A DNA stretch of 64,000 bases, taken from NCBI RefSeq assembly GCF_002205895.1, contig NZ_NJDE01000013.1:32097-96096 (forward strand), in the 5' to 3' direction. Position 1 is the stretch's first letter. Every line of letters begins with the position of its first letter. A model generated the notes under the pieces. It did not search any database and had not been told where the DNA came from. It saw only the letters and a program-made list of their open reading frames with translations. The translations under genes and the position numbers were made by a program. Of the stretch, positions 1 through 8,621 are shown one piece after another. The DNA is from Saccharibacillus sp. O23 (lineage in GTDB: Bacteria > Bacillota > Bacilli > Paenibacillales > Paenibacillaceae).

Positions 1-2
1 GC

Positions 3-746
3 GGAGCGGTGGCCGGACTCGGCGGCGGATTCATCATCGTGCCGGTACTGGCGCTGATGTACGTCATTCCCGTGTCCGATATTTCGGGGACGTCGATGGC
101 GGTCTTGTTCGTCAGCGCCATCTCCAGCACGATCGCTTACGCGGGGCAAAAAAGAATCGATTACCGCAGCGGCCTCTCTTTTGCCGTGGCGATGATTCCG
201 GGTTCGATCCTCGGCGCATGGACGACCGGGGTAGTGGAAAACCGGGTGTTTTTCGTTTCGCTGGGCATTTTCCTCGTGCTGATGGCGATCTCGATCAACT
301 TCAAACCGACGAAAAGCCGCTCGGGTTTCCTGAAACCCAACGTCAGCCGCAGCCTGCTCGACGCTTCGGGCATCCGGCACGAATATGCGTTCAATATGAC
401 TTTCGCGGCGGGCGTCGCCTTCTTCGTAGGCTTTCTGTCCAGCTTGTTCGGCATCGGCGGAGGTTCGGTGATGGTGCCGACGATGATCTTGTTTTTGGCA
501 TTTCCGCCGCATATCGCGACCGCGACTTCGATGTTCTCGATCCTGCTGTCGGCGTTCGTCGGCACGGTCTCGCACGCGGTGCTCGGCCATGTGATGTGGG
601 ACAAATTTCTGTGGCTTGCGATCGGCGCGCTGGCGGGCGGACAGATCGGCGCGAGAATCGCTTCGAAGATTCCGGCGATCGCGGTCGTGCGCGTGCTGTC
701 GGTCTGTTTGCTGGTCGCGGCCGTGCGGCTGATGTTTAAAGGCTGA
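3..746 (+). CDS. Sulfite exporter TauE/SafE family membrane protein, 5' end missing
   Basis: Integral membrane permease of the TauE/SafE family, which moves sulfite, sulfonates or other small anions; the substrate cannot be told from sequence. The reading frame is open to the left edge (GAVAGLGGG, the family's N-terminal glycine signature), so the true start lies outside the window and the GTG at 9 is internal. The second half repeats the signature (FGIGGGSVMVP, around residues 148-158 counted from the GTG), as expected from the family's internal duplication, followed by hydrophobic segments to the C-terminus. The part seen is about 247 residues, close to the usual length, so only a short N-terminal piece is missing. 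No clear terminator follows. Confidence 0.88.
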   Translation, partial: GAVAGLGGGFIIVPVLALMYVIPVSDISGTSMAVLFVSAISSTIAYAGQKRIDYRSGLSFAVAMIPGSILGAWTTGVVENRVFFVSLGIFLVLMAISINFKPTKSRSGFLKPNVSRSLLDASGIRHEYAFNMTFAAGVAFFVGFLSSLFGIGGGSVMVPTMILFLAFPPHIATATSMFSILLSAFVGTVSHAVLGHVMWDKFLWLAIGALAGGQIGARIASKIPAIAVVRVLSVCLLVAAVRLMFKG

Positions 747-931
747 GCACGCAAACCGTCGTAAAAACGAGCGGATAAAAAATCGCCATCGGCGCGTGCG
801 GTTCGATTTCTGAGCGTTCGCGGCTGCTCGCGAAAAAACCGGACATGCACCTGTCCGAGTTGATGCGATAACCTAAGCGAGAAGATGCAGCGGTTTACAT
901 ACGATCGGGAAAGAGGAGAGGGGCGCGGAAG

Positions 932-2194
932 ATGACACAGCGGCGTTATTCGCTGACGCGGGAACAGGCGCGGCGTTTTTTGTTCGATTATCACGGGCTG
1001 TCGCACGAATTCGATTCGGCGGGCAAAAAAGGGATTCTGGATTATATCCGCAAAGTCGGCTGCATTCAATTCGATCCGCTGAACGTGGTCGGAACCAATC
1101 CGGAACTCGTTCTGCAATCGCGCATCTCGGATTTCGACCGCCGGATGCTGTGGGAACTGCTCTACGAAGAACGCAGTTTGGTCGATTATTGGGACAAAAA
1201 CATGGCGATCTTCCCGATGAAAGATTGGCCGTATTTCGAGCGTCACCGGCAGAAGCACGAAGCGTGGTTCAAGAAAAATCCGGCCGCGGCGACGGCCGTG
1301 CTGGAAGAAATCCGCGAACGCGGCCCGCTGTCTTCCGCCGATCTGAATTATGACGAGAAAGTCGACTGGGCGTGGGGACCAACGCGGCTGGCCCGAGCCG
1401 CGCTGGAAGGTTCGTATTTTGCCGGCCGGTTGGTCGTGCAGCGCAAGGCCTCGGGCCGCAAGTATTACGATCTCGCGGAACGGATCGTTCCGGAAAGCTT
1501 GTACGGTCTGCCCGATCCGTTCGATAGCGACGCGGCTTATCACGAATGGTACCTGCTGCGGCGGATCGGCAGCGTGGGCCTGCTCTGGAACCGTCCGAGC
1601 GACGCGCTGCTCATGACGGGGATGAAGGCCGCGCAGCGCATTGCCGCTTTCGAAGCGCTGCTTGCGCGCGGCGAGATCTTGGCCGCGGATGTCGAGGGGC
1701 TCGGACATCCGCTTTACTTGCGCGCGGGCGACGCCGCGCTGCTCGAAGCTTCGCTGGCGGCGGGACCGCTCGCCGCGGAGAGCGAAGAGCGAGCCTTGGA
1801 AGGCGAAGAGCGGGACTCGAAGGACGAGAAGCGAGCCGCGAGCCGGCCGATGCGCGCCTGCGTGCTGGCGCCGCTGGACAACCTGCTGTGGGACCGCAGG
1901 CTGATTCTGGAACTGTACGGGTTCGATTACCGCTGGGAGGTCTACAAGCCGGCCGCGGAGCGCAAATACGGCTATTACGTGCTGCCGGTCGCGGCCGACG
2001 GGCGGTTCGTCGCCCGTTTCGAACCGGAGAAGCAGCGCGGGCAGCAGCCGCTGGTCATCAAGCAGTGGTGGTGGGAGGAAGGCGAAGGTTCCGACCCGGC
2101 CGTGCGCGACAGCGTCGAGCGCGCGCTGCACCGCTTCGCGGCTTCGCTCGGGACGACTTTCGAGGGCGAGCTGCCGCCGGGACCTCGGGAGTAA
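932..2194 (+). CDS. YcaQ/AlkX-type winged-helix protein (putative crosslink-repair DNA glycosylase)
   Basis: A 420-residue member of the HTH_42 (DUF1006) family, whose characterised members (AlkZ, YcaQ/AlkX) are DNA glycosylases that unhook interstrand crosslinks or alkylated bases. The N-terminal block carries Gln46-Phe-Asp48 in the context GCIQFDPLN, matching the QxD catalytic motif described for the YcaQ/AlkX branch. A GGAAG ribosome site precedes the ATG. A strongly charged, low-complexity Glu/Arg/Lys stretch (about residues 284-305) interrupts the protein between two conserved blocks and looks like an expansion of short GAA/GAG-rich units. It stands alone between the permease and an intergenic repeat region. 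The family call is firm; activity on a given lesion is inference. Confidence 0.85.
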   Translation: MTQRRYSLTREQARRFLFDYHGLSHEFDSAGKKGILDYIRKVGCIQFDPLNVVGTNPELVLQSRISDFDRRMLWELLYEERSLVDYWDKNMAIFPMKDWPYFERHRQKHEAWFKKNPAAATAVLEEIRERGPLSSADLNYDEKVDWAWGPTRLARAALEGSYFAGRLVVQRKASGRKYYDLAERIVPESLYGLPDPFDSDAAYHEWYLLRRIGSVGLLWNRPSDALLMTGMKAAQRIAAFEALLARGEILAADVEGLGHPLYLRAGDAALLEASLAAGPLAAESEERALEGEERDSKDEKRAASRPMRACVLAPLDNLLWDRRLILELYGFDYRWEVYKPAAERKYGYYVLPVAADGRFVARFEPEKQRGQQPLVIKQWWWEEGEGSDPAVRDSVERALHRFAASLGTTFEGELPPGPRE

Positions 2195-2382
2195 ACGGGA
2201 ACAAGCGTGCACGGGCGAGAAAACGACACGCGCACGACGCCCGCAGCATTTTTTCCCGGTTTGGTCCGGATCGGCCGGATGCTCGAACGCGAGTATGAAG
2301 CAGGCGTTCTCTGCTTCGGCGGCGCTGCGTTCATTGCTGCGCTTGGGATCTCGTCCGCAGCGGGTTGGATGCTTTTTCGGGG

Positions 2383-2457
2383 CTAACGGAACGAGATGAC
2401 GCTTAGCGGGCATTCGGAGCCGTTTTCCGATTCTAACGGAACGAGATGACGCTTAGC
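2383..2457. repeat. Two 25-bp direct repeats, 50 bp apart
   Basis: The 25-mer beginning CTAACGGAACGAGATGACGC is present without mismatch at 2383-2407 and 2433-2457. The start of the unit (CTAACGGAAC) recurs inverted in the next feature. Non-coding, between the YcaQ-like gene and the siderophore-binding gene. Confidence 0.85.
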
Positions 2458-2508
2458 TTGAAAAAAGGCGGGTTTTCAGCCGAAAAAGAAGCGAATCGGC
2501 CGGCTAAA

Positions 2509-2576
2509 GAATCCACGTTCCGTTAGCCTTTCGAAAAGGATGGTTTGGCGCTTCCAAGGAATCCAGGTTCCGTTAG
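2509..2576. repeat. Two 18-bp copies carrying the inverse of the preceding repeat core
   Basis: GAATCCACGTTCCGTTAG at 2509-2526 and GAATCCAGGTTCCGTTAG at 2559-2576 differ by one base and are again 50 bp apart. GTTCCGTTAG is the reverse complement of CTAACGGAAC at 2383 and 2433, so the four copies form an inverted pair of pairs. The rest of 2195-2660 shows no credible gene. Confidence 0.8.
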
Positions 2577-2661
2577 AGAAGCTGTTTCTCCGCCTCCAGG
2601 AAGCAATGGTTCTCGGAGTCGGCTCGTTTTGCCGGCTTACGCGATTTTGGAAGTCAGCCCG

Positions 2662-2695
2662 AGCGGTTTCCCTAAAAGGGAAGCCGCTTTTTTTT
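2662..2695 (+). terminator. Rho-independent terminator
   Basis: An 11-bp stem (AGCGGTTTCCC with GGGAAGCCGCT, one G-T pair) around a TAAAA loop is followed by eight T. It ends transcription coming from the left, before the iron-regulated promoter. Confidence 0.85.
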
Positions 2696-2767
2696 CAATT
2701 TTTGCATTTGATTTTTGCTTCCGAATTTTTGTTTCCGCTTTTCGTTTTCGATTTTTGTTTCTCCGTA

Positions 2768-2796
2768 TTGACATTGCCGGCCGCGCAGTCTAAACT
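2768..2796 (+). promoter_or_regulatory. SigA-type promoter of the siderophore-binding gene
   Basis: TTGACA at 2768-2773, a 17-base spacer and TAAACT at 2791-2796. The expected start point falls just before the Fur box. Confidence 0.75.
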
Positions 2797-2806
2797 TTTG
2801 GAGACG

Positions 2807-2821
2807 TGATAATGATTATCA
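2807..2821. promoter_or_regulatory. Fur box
   Basis: TGATAATGATTATCA is a perfect 7-1-7 inverted repeat, identical to the classical Bacillus Fur operator core. It lies directly downstream of the -10 element, where bound Fur-Fe(II) would block transcription; iron-repressed expression of the next gene follows. Confidence 0.92.
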
Positions 2822-2867
2822 TTTCCGTATAGAAAAAGAGACAGAACTCAAGGGGGATATTCGGCTT

Positions 2868-3854
2868 ATGAAAAAGCAATCTCTGATGGCGGCGCTGCTG
2901 TTGCTGGTCGTATTGGTGCTGAGCGCCTGCGGAAACGGCGCAAGCACGGCTTCGAACACGGCGGCGACGGAAACCGGCAAGGAAGCGGCCGCATCGACGG
3001 AAACCAAAGATAACGCGGCATCCGGAGAAGCCGCATCGGGCAAGGTCACTTACCAGTCCGAGACGGGACCGGTGGAGATTCCGGCTAATCCGACTCGCAT
3101 CGTGGCGTTGACCAACGCGCCGAACGTCTTGTCGCTGGGCGTGACGCCGGTCGGCGTCGATCAATGGACGGCCGGAAGCCCGCTGTTCACCGATAAACTC
3201 AAAGGCGTGGCGGTCGTCACCGAAGACGACCCGGAAAGCATCGCCGCGCAAACGCCGGATCTGATCATCGCCGGCTCCACAACCAAGAATCTCGACCAAT
3301 TGAGCAAGATCGCTCCGACGGTCGTATACACTTGGGGCAAGCTGAACTATCTGGATCAACAGGTCGAAATCGGCAAGCTGCTCGGCAAAGAAGACGAAGC
3401 CAAAGCTTGGGTAGACGATTTCACCAAGAGAGCGTCGGAGATCGGCGATAAGATCAAAGCGAAATACGGCGACGACGTATCGGTCGCGGTATTGGAAGTC
3501 GACGGCAAGAACGCTTACGTATTGGGCGACAGTTGGGCGCGCGGTACCGAGATTCTCTATCAGGCCATGAAACTGAAAATGCCGGATAAGATCAAAGAAG
3601 CGGTGAAAGCGGACGGTTATTATTCCCTGTCGCTCGAAGTGCTGCCGGAATACACGGGCGACTTCATCGCGCTCAGCCGCAAGCTGGACGCGTCCAACGA
3701 GATCACGGAATCGGCGGTATGGAAAAAGATCCCTGCCGTGGAGCAGGGCCATGTGATCGAATTCGAATCGGCGGCCGCGTCTTACAGCGATCCGATCACG
3801 CTCGAAAATCTGCTCGGCATCTTCGAAAAAGGATTCCTCGGCGATTCGAAGTAA
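2868..3854 (+). CDS. Iron-siderophore ABC transporter substrate-binding lipoprotein
   Basis: A 328-residue class III periplasmic-binding-type lipoprotein (FeuA/FecB-like). The N-terminus has a lipobox (LSAC, Cys at about residue 21) after a hydrophobic stretch, then a Ser/Thr/Ala/Glu linker, and a domain opening with VEIPANPTRIVAL and containing the family-typical TPDLIIAG. It would capture a ferric siderophore outside the membrane and pass it to a FecCD-type permease. A GGGGGA ribosome site precedes the ATG. The perfect Fur box upstream supports an iron role. No permease or ATPase gene is adjacent, so it must work with components encoded elsewhere. The siderophore cannot be predicted. Confidence 0.9.
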   Translation: MKKQSLMAALLLLVVLVLSACGNGASTASNTAATETGKEAAASTETKDNAASGEAASGKVTYQSETGPVEIPANPTRIVALTNAPNVLSLGVTPVGVDQWTAGSPLFTDKLKGVAVVTEDDPESIAAQTPDLIIAGSTTKNLDQLSKIAPTVVYTWGKLNYLDQQVEIGKLLGKEDEAKAWVDDFTKRASEIGDKIKAKYGDDVSVAVLEVDGKNAYVLGDSWARGTEILYQAMKLKMPDKIKEAVKADGYYSLSLEVLPEYTGDFIALSRKLDASNEITESAVWKKIPAVEQGHVIEFESAAASYSDPITLENLLGIFEKGFLGDSK

Positions 3855-3930
3855 GCCGATCCGACGCGAAGTTGCAGGAAAACGAAATTTTTCGTTTCGA
3901 AACGCGAATAGCGTTCAATAAACGCATGAC

Positions 3931-3980
3931 GAAAACCCGGAAACCGGGTCCGATCGACGGACCCCGGTTTCCGGGTTTTC
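3931..3980 (+). terminator. Long terminator-like hairpin after the siderophore-binding gene
   Basis: GAAAACCCGGAAACCGGG... pairs with the stretch ending at 3980 over about 22 bp with one bulged C. The following T content is modest, so termination is likely rather than certain. Confidence 0.65.
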
Positions 3981-4053
3981 GGTTTGCAGAATCGCGGCGA
4001 GAAGAAATCCGGCTCGCCGTCTTCGAATCGCCGTTATTTCAAGAATCGAGTAC

Positions 4054-4134
4054 TAGCACGCTGACCGTTTAGTTTAAGAGGTTAGGTTTCGCCCTTCGGC
4101 AACCCGCTTGAACCGTGCGTGTTTCCGAAGGACC
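4054..4134. repeat. Solo diverged copy of the 106-bp repeat found at 44.3 kb
   Basis: CGCTGACCG, an AAGAGGTTA-like block, a CGCCC block, AACCCGCT and GAACCGTGCGTGTTTCCGA occur in the same order and orientation as in the tandem repeat at 44269-44525. Non-coding; together with the hairpin it fills the gap between convergent genes. Confidence 0.75.
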
Positions 4135-4170
4135 CGAACCGTGGACGGAATGCGGTCGACTTACCAGGCT

Positions 4171-5634
4171 TCAATGCGCGGTCACCGCTTCCGCTTTTTG
4201 CCGCGCCGCCGGGTTCTCGGGCTGCGGCGGATACACGTCGTCCGGAATCGGGCAGACGTAAGGTTCGCCCGCGAGCTGGAGTTCGAGATCGCGCCGCGCG
4301 GCTTCCCGAAGCTTCGGATCGAGCAGCGCTTCGATCGCGGTAGCGGCCATGGCTTTGCCCGCGTAGAGCATCGCTTTGTGCGCGTGGGAGGAGCAGCCTT
4401 GAGAAACGACCTGCCAAGAATGCCCCGGAGTCGCGAACGCCCACGTCGCCGTCGAACATTGGACGGTCGGCACGAGCCAGCTGATATCGCCGACGTCGGT
4501 CGAAGCGGACATCGGGACGCTGCCTTCGATCAGCGGAGACAGCACCGGAAGCAGCGGATTCTCCCGCAGCGCTTCGGCGCGTTCGCGGCTTAATCGGCCG
4601 GCCGCCGACTGTTTGTCGGGTTCGGGAATCGACGCGAAGATCCGCTTCGCGTAATCGATCTCTTCCGCGATCGGAACCGGCGGCGAGATCTCGTCCATAT
4701 GCCGGTGCATGACTTTCTCCAGCGCCGGATTCGGGATCAGGTCGGACGTCGCGCCGGTCACGACGAATTCCATGCGCGTGCCGCTCATCAGCGCCGCTCC
4801 GCGGGCCACGTCCTTCACGCGTTCGAACAGTTCGCGTACCTGCGGCGACTTGGGCGCTCGGATCGAATAGAGGACCTCGGCTTCGGATTGGACCACGTTC
4901 GGCGCGCTGCCGCCCGTGTTCAACACGGCGTAGTGAATGCGCGCTTGGTCGATCATATGCTCGCGCATATAATTGACCCCCACGCTCATCAGCTCGACCG
5001 CATCGAGCGCGCTGCGGCCCAGATGCGGTTCGGCCGCGGCATGCGTGCTTTTGCCGAGGAAACGGAAGCGGACCGTCGTCGTCGCGAGCGACGTGACCTG
5101 CATGACGCCGTGGCTCGTGCCGGGATGCCAAGTCACGGCGGCATCGACGTCGTCGAACAGACCGCTCCGCGCCATGAACGTCTTGCCCGCGCCGCTTTCT
5201 TCGGCCGGACAGCCGTAGAAACGTACCGTGCCCGACGCGCCCGTCTCGGCCATATAATCTTTGACCGCGACGGCCGCCGCCAGCGCGCCCGTTCCGAGCA
5301 GGTTATGTCCGCATCCGTGTCCGCTGCCGCCCGGAACGACCGGCTCGAACCCGTCGAGCCCGGCCTGCTGGCTGAGCCCCGCCAGCGCGTCGTATTCGCC
5401 CAGCAGCGCGATCACCGGCTTGCCGCTGCCGTAACTCGCGACGAACGCCGTCGCGATCCCCGCCGCTTCCCGCTCGACCTCGAAGCCCTGTTGTTCCAAC
5501 AGCTCCGCCAGCAGCTCCGCCGAACGGAATTCTTCGTACCGGATCTCCGCGAATCCCCAGACCTTGTCGCTCGCTTCCGTAAAGAGATTTCTTTTCCGCT
5601 CGACCAATTCCGATACCTTTTCCGCTAATTTCAT
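4171..5634 (-). CDS. M20 family amidohydrolase, AbgB-like
   Basis: A 487-residue zinc metallohydrolase of the M20 family, nearest in layout and length to AbgB (p-aminobenzoyl-glutamate hydrolase subunit B). Visible motifs are GHGCGHNLLG (metal-binding His/Cys/His), CPAEESGAGK (catalytic Glu pair) and STHAAAEPHLGRSALDAV (dimerisation-domain entry). Start taken at MKLAEKV because a GGGTGG-type site precedes it; the open frame continues upstream without any conserved sequence. It is the last gene downstream of the peptide importer and would cleave imported acyl- or aminoacyl-glutamate-like substrates in the cytoplasm. A 354-bp structured spacer separates it from the binding-protein gene, so it may also be expressed on its own. 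Confidence 0.85.
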   Translation of the reverse strand: MKLAEKVSELVERKRNLFTEASDKVWGFAEIRYEEFRSAELLAELLEQQGFEVEREAAGIATAFVASYGSGKPVIALLGEYDALAGLSQQAGLDGFEPVVPGGSGHGCGHNLLGTGALAAAVAVKDYMAETGASGTVRFYGCPAEESGAGKTFMARSGLFDDVDAAVTWHPGTSHGVMQVTSLATTTVRFRFLGKSTHAAAEPHLGRSALDAVELMSVGVNYMREHMIDQARIHYAVLNTGGSAPNVVQSEAEVLYSIRAPKSPQVRELFERVKDVARGAALMSGTRMEFVVTGATSDLIPNPALEKVMHRHMDEISPPVPIAEEIDYAKRIFASIPEPDKQSAAGRLSRERAEALRENPLLPVLSPLIEGSVPMSASTDVGDISWLVPTVQCSTATWAFATPGHSWQVVSQGCSSHAHKAMLYAGKAMAATAIEALLDPKLREAARRDLELQLAGEPYVCPIPDDVYPPQPENPAARQKAEAVTAH

Positions 5635-5777
5635 TCCGCCACCCGCTTTCTTGGTATTTTGCTGCTCATTTTTGGTCCCTGTTCTTGTTTTGATCTTTTC
5701 TTTACTCTTTTCAAATAAGGGGCTGAGCATCCGGGTGTATCGAGGCGGTCCTGACTTTGAAAAGCGACAGAGGCAGA

Positions 5778-5925
5778 GGAGAGATTCCAGTGAAGGAACC
5801 GAAGCATTTCGAAGAAATGCACTTCGGAAGCATACGCTATAGTGTTCGCCTTTGAAATCGGGAAGCCTCATTCTAAGTCTCATCCAGCTTCCCGATTGAG
5901 ACAGCGACCGGAACGGAATCTCTCC
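5778..5925. repeat. Structured intergenic element: outer stem enclosing two perfect hairpins
   Basis: GGAGAGATTCC (5778-5788) is the exact reverse complement of GGAATCTCTCC (5915-5925). Inside lie a hairpin at 5799-5827 (CCGAAGCATTTC region around a GAA loop) and one at 5856-5897 (AATCGGGAAGC with GCTTCCCGATT, 11 bp). The whole folds into a three-way junction. No gene is credible here. It could be a structured RNA within the operon leader of the amidohydrolase gene or a dispersed palindromic repeat. Confidence 0.7.
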
Positions 5926-5988
5926 GGCGCCGCCGTGCTTTTTCAACGAATAGGACCTTCCCGATCAACCAAGGAGCGGAAGCCCCCT

Positions 5989-7617
5989 TTATTCCGTCTT
6001 CTCCCACTTGTACAAATTATTCAAAGCATCCGGTCCCACTTTCCCTTTCAGCGTATTCGACTGAACGATCATCAGCTTGTCGACGTACATCGCGAACTGA
6101 GGCACGTTTTCGTGGAAGTACTGCTGCACTTGGTTGTAGATTTCTTTGCGCGCTTCGGTATCCGTTTCTTTCGCGCCTTTTTCGATCAATGCCGTCAGTT
6201 TCGGATCGTCGATGCCCGTGAAGTTCATGGCGCTGGCCGGCGTGAAGTAGTTGAACACGGAACTCGGGTCGGCCGTATACGGGATCGTCACGACGCCGAC
6301 TTCGTAATCGTTCGAGACCAGTTTTTGCAGCAGGGTCGGGAAATCGAACTTCTGAATCTCGACTTGCAAGCCGATCGCTTTCCAGTCGGCGGCCATCAGC
6401 TCGGAAGCCTGCTCGCGAACTTTATTGCCGACCGGAACCGAGAATTTGATGACTTGACCGAAATCCCATCCGGCTTCTTCCAGCAGTTTCTTCGCGCCGT
6501 CCGGATCGTAGGCGTAAGGTTCGATGCTGCCGTCGAAGAACGGGTGGGTGCTCGGCAGCATGCCGTCCACGATCTCGCCGTTGCCTTTGAGCAGCTTGTC
6601 CACGATCTGCTGACGGTTGACCGCCATTTCGAGCGCTCTGCGCACTTTCGGATCGCTCATCTTCTGGACGTTGAACATGACGGATACCGGCGTGCTGATC
6701 GGAGAGAAGGAAGAGGTCACGTTCGTCATATTGGACACTTTTTCGAAATCCTCGACCGGGATCAGGCCCGTGCGGTCCATGTTCGTGTCGACTTCGCCCG
6801 TCTGGATCTGAGCGACCAGATTCGAAGCCGTCATGATCTTCAGGTACAGCCCGGACAGCTTCGGCGCGCCGAGATAATAGCTTTCGTTGGCTTTGTATTG
6901 GATGTATTGGTCTTTGGCGAATTTGACGAAACTGAACTGGCCGATCGTCACGGTCGGATTCTGCATGTAAGGGCTGGTATCGAGCGATTCCGCCGGCGTG
7001 TCTTTGAGTACATGCTGAGGCAGGAAACGAACCTTGCCGCTGAAGCCGTCGTTGAAGTACGTCATTTCGACCGGATATTTCGTGGTTACGGTAAACGTCT
7101 TGTCGTCGAGGCTTTTGAAACCGGAGATGCTGCTCGTGCCCGCGTCCAGCTTGCCGGAATCGTTCAAGCCTTCGATAAACGACAGGTTGATATTGCTCGT
7201 CACGCTCGGATTCGCGATCATGTTGAGCGTGTATTCGACGTCTTTGGTCGTGAAGTCCGTTCCGTCGTTCCAGGTCGCGTTATCGTGGAGATGAATCTTG
7301 AACGTCCGATTGTCTTCGGTGTCGATCGCGTCGGCCAACCGCAGCTCGAATTCCAATTTGTCGTTCAGGACGGAGAGGCTGTCGTTCATGACCGAGATCG
7401 CCTGCGTGGAGGCCGTATCGTTCGGGTTAAGCGGATTGAAGGTCGTAGGCGGATTGACGATCCCGATAACGGCGGTGCCGCCCGCGGAAGAAGCGGCGGA
7501 CGAATCGGCCGAAGCTTCTTTGGTGGTCGTGTAGCCTCCGCCTCCGCAGGCCGACAAGGTCAAAGCGACGGCTGCGGTCAACAGCAGCGCGCTGAACGGT
7601 TTTCTGTGTTTTCTCAT
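5989..7617 (-). CDS. Peptide ABC transporter substrate-binding lipoprotein (SBP_bac_5)
   Basis: A 542-residue extracellular binding lipoprotein of the oligopeptide/dipeptide/nickel family (SBP_bac_5). The N-terminus has a signal with lipobox LSACGGGG (Cys about residue 24) and a Ser/Ala-rich linker. The mature domain contains HLHDNATWNDGTDFTTKDVE, the family signature region, and ends with a cluster 5 C-terminal lobe. Length is typical. It follows the two permease genes by about 65 bp, as the fifth gene of the minus-strand importer operon. The ligand is probably a short peptide or acylated amino acid, judged only from the hydrolase gene that follows. Confidence 0.92.
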   Translation of the reverse strand: MRKHRKPFSALLLTAAVALTLSACGGGGYTTTKEASADSSAASSAGGTAVIGIVNPPTTFNPLNPNDTASTQAISVMNDSLSVLNDKLEFELRLADAIDTEDNRTFKIHLHDNATWNDGTDFTTKDVEYTLNMIANPSVTSNINLSFIEGLNDSGKLDAGTSSISGFKSLDDKTFTVTTKYPVEMTYFNDGFSGKVRFLPQHVLKDTPAESLDTSPYMQNPTVTIGQFSFVKFAKDQYIQYKANESYYLGAPKLSGLYLKIMTASNLVAQIQTGEVDTNMDRTGLIPVEDFEKVSNMTNVTSSFSPISTPVSVMFNVQKMSDPKVRRALEMAVNRQQIVDKLLKGNGEIVDGMLPSTHPFFDGSIEPYAYDPDGAKKLLEEAGWDFGQVIKFSVPVGNKVREQASELMAADWKAIGLQVEIQKFDFPTLLQKLVSNDYEVGVVTIPYTADPSSVFNYFTPASAMNFTGIDDPKLTALIEKGAKETDTEARKEIYNQVQQYFHENVPQFAMYVDKLMIVQSNTLKGKVGPDALNNLYKWEKTE

Positions 7618-7681
7618 AAGTACGGCCCCCTAGGCGATTGGATTGGAATCATTCGATAGTAACAGTCATCCCGCGAAGATT

Positions 7682-8602
7682 TTATTGCTTCGGATCGAGC
7701 GCGTCGCGCAGGCCGTCGCCGACGAAGTTGATCGCCAGCACCGTCAGCAGGATCGCGAGTCCGGCCGGCAGCCACAGCCACGGCTGATCGCTCAGCACCG
7801 AGATCGACTGCGCTTCGCTCAGCATATTGCCCCAACTCGCGGTCGGCGGCTGCACGCCCATGCCGAGAAAGCTGAGTCCCGATTCCGTCAAGATGGCGGA
7901 AGCGACGCCGAACGTCGCGTTGACGATGATCGGAGCGAGAGCGCCGGGGAAGATATGCTGCATGATGATGCGCGGCGTCTTCAGACCGAGCGAGACGGCG
8001 GCGCGGACGTGATCCGCCTGCTTCAGCGACAAGACGCTGCCGCGAACCAGCCGGGCGATGCTCGGCCAAGAGAACAGCGCGAGCACCGCGATGATCGTAA
8101 ACAGGCTCGGTCCGACCACGCTGACGACGACAAGGATGACCATCATGAACGGGAACGCCATGAACATATCGGTAATCCGCATGAACACGGTATCGATCCA
8201 GCCGCCGTAATAAGCGGATAACAGGCCGACGAGCGTGCCGAACGCGACATAGATCGCGACGGTGGCGAAGCCGACCAAGAGCGAGACCTGCGTGGCCGAG
8301 ATCAAGCGGCTGAGCACGTCGCGTCCGATCTGGTCGGTGCCCAGCAGATGGGCCGCGCTCGGCGGAGCCGAGAACTCGCCGGAGACTTGATCCGGCGGGT
8401 AAGGCTGAAGCAGCGGAGCGAACAAGCCGATCGCGAACAACGCGATGCAGAAGAACAGGCCGATCACCGCCATCTTGTTGCGGGCGAAGCGCCGGGAGAC
8501 CTGCCGGAAACGTTTCTCGACCTGTACGTTTTCGATCTCCGGCAGGGTCGGTACGCCGGCTTGGGCCAACGTCGGAAGCTTGGTTGTGGACATCGGGTTC
8601 AC
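7682..8602 (-). CDS. Peptide ABC transporter permease, DppC/OppC type
   Basis: A 306-residue inner-membrane permease. It has an N-terminal OppC-type segment (RRFARNKMAVIGLFFC, first membrane helix) and a binding-protein-dependent transport domain containing LLGTDQIGRDVLSRLI, a hallmark of the DppC/OppC subunit, and the EAA loop region (RAAVSLGLKTPRIIMQHIFP). It pairs with the DppB-type permease whose stop is about 20 bp upstream, so the two are surely co-transcribed. The C-terminus ends DGLRDALDPK, again typical of this subunit. Confidence 0.93.
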   Translation of the reverse strand: MNPMSTTKLPTLAQAGVPTLPEIENVQVEKRFRQVSRRFARNKMAVIGLFFCIALFAIGLFAPLLQPYPPDQVSGEFSAPPSAAHLLGTDQIGRDVLSRLISATQVSLLVGFATVAIYVAFGTLVGLLSAYYGGWIDTVFMRITDMFMAFPFMMVILVVVSVVGPSLFTIIAVLALFSWPSIARLVRGSVLSLKQADHVRAAVSLGLKTPRIIMQHIFPGALAPIIVNATFGVASAILTESGLSFLGMGVQPPTASWGNMLSEAQSISVLSDQPWLWLPAGLAILLTVLAINFVGDGLRDALDPKQ

Positions 8603-8621
8603 CTCCTGAGCGAAATGGGAA

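Noticed and set aside
2540..2809. Small plus-strand gene of about 89 codons
   Set aside because: It spans the 2509-2576 repeat, a strong terminator hairpin and the iron-regulated promoter, and its translation is low-complexity Phe-rich.
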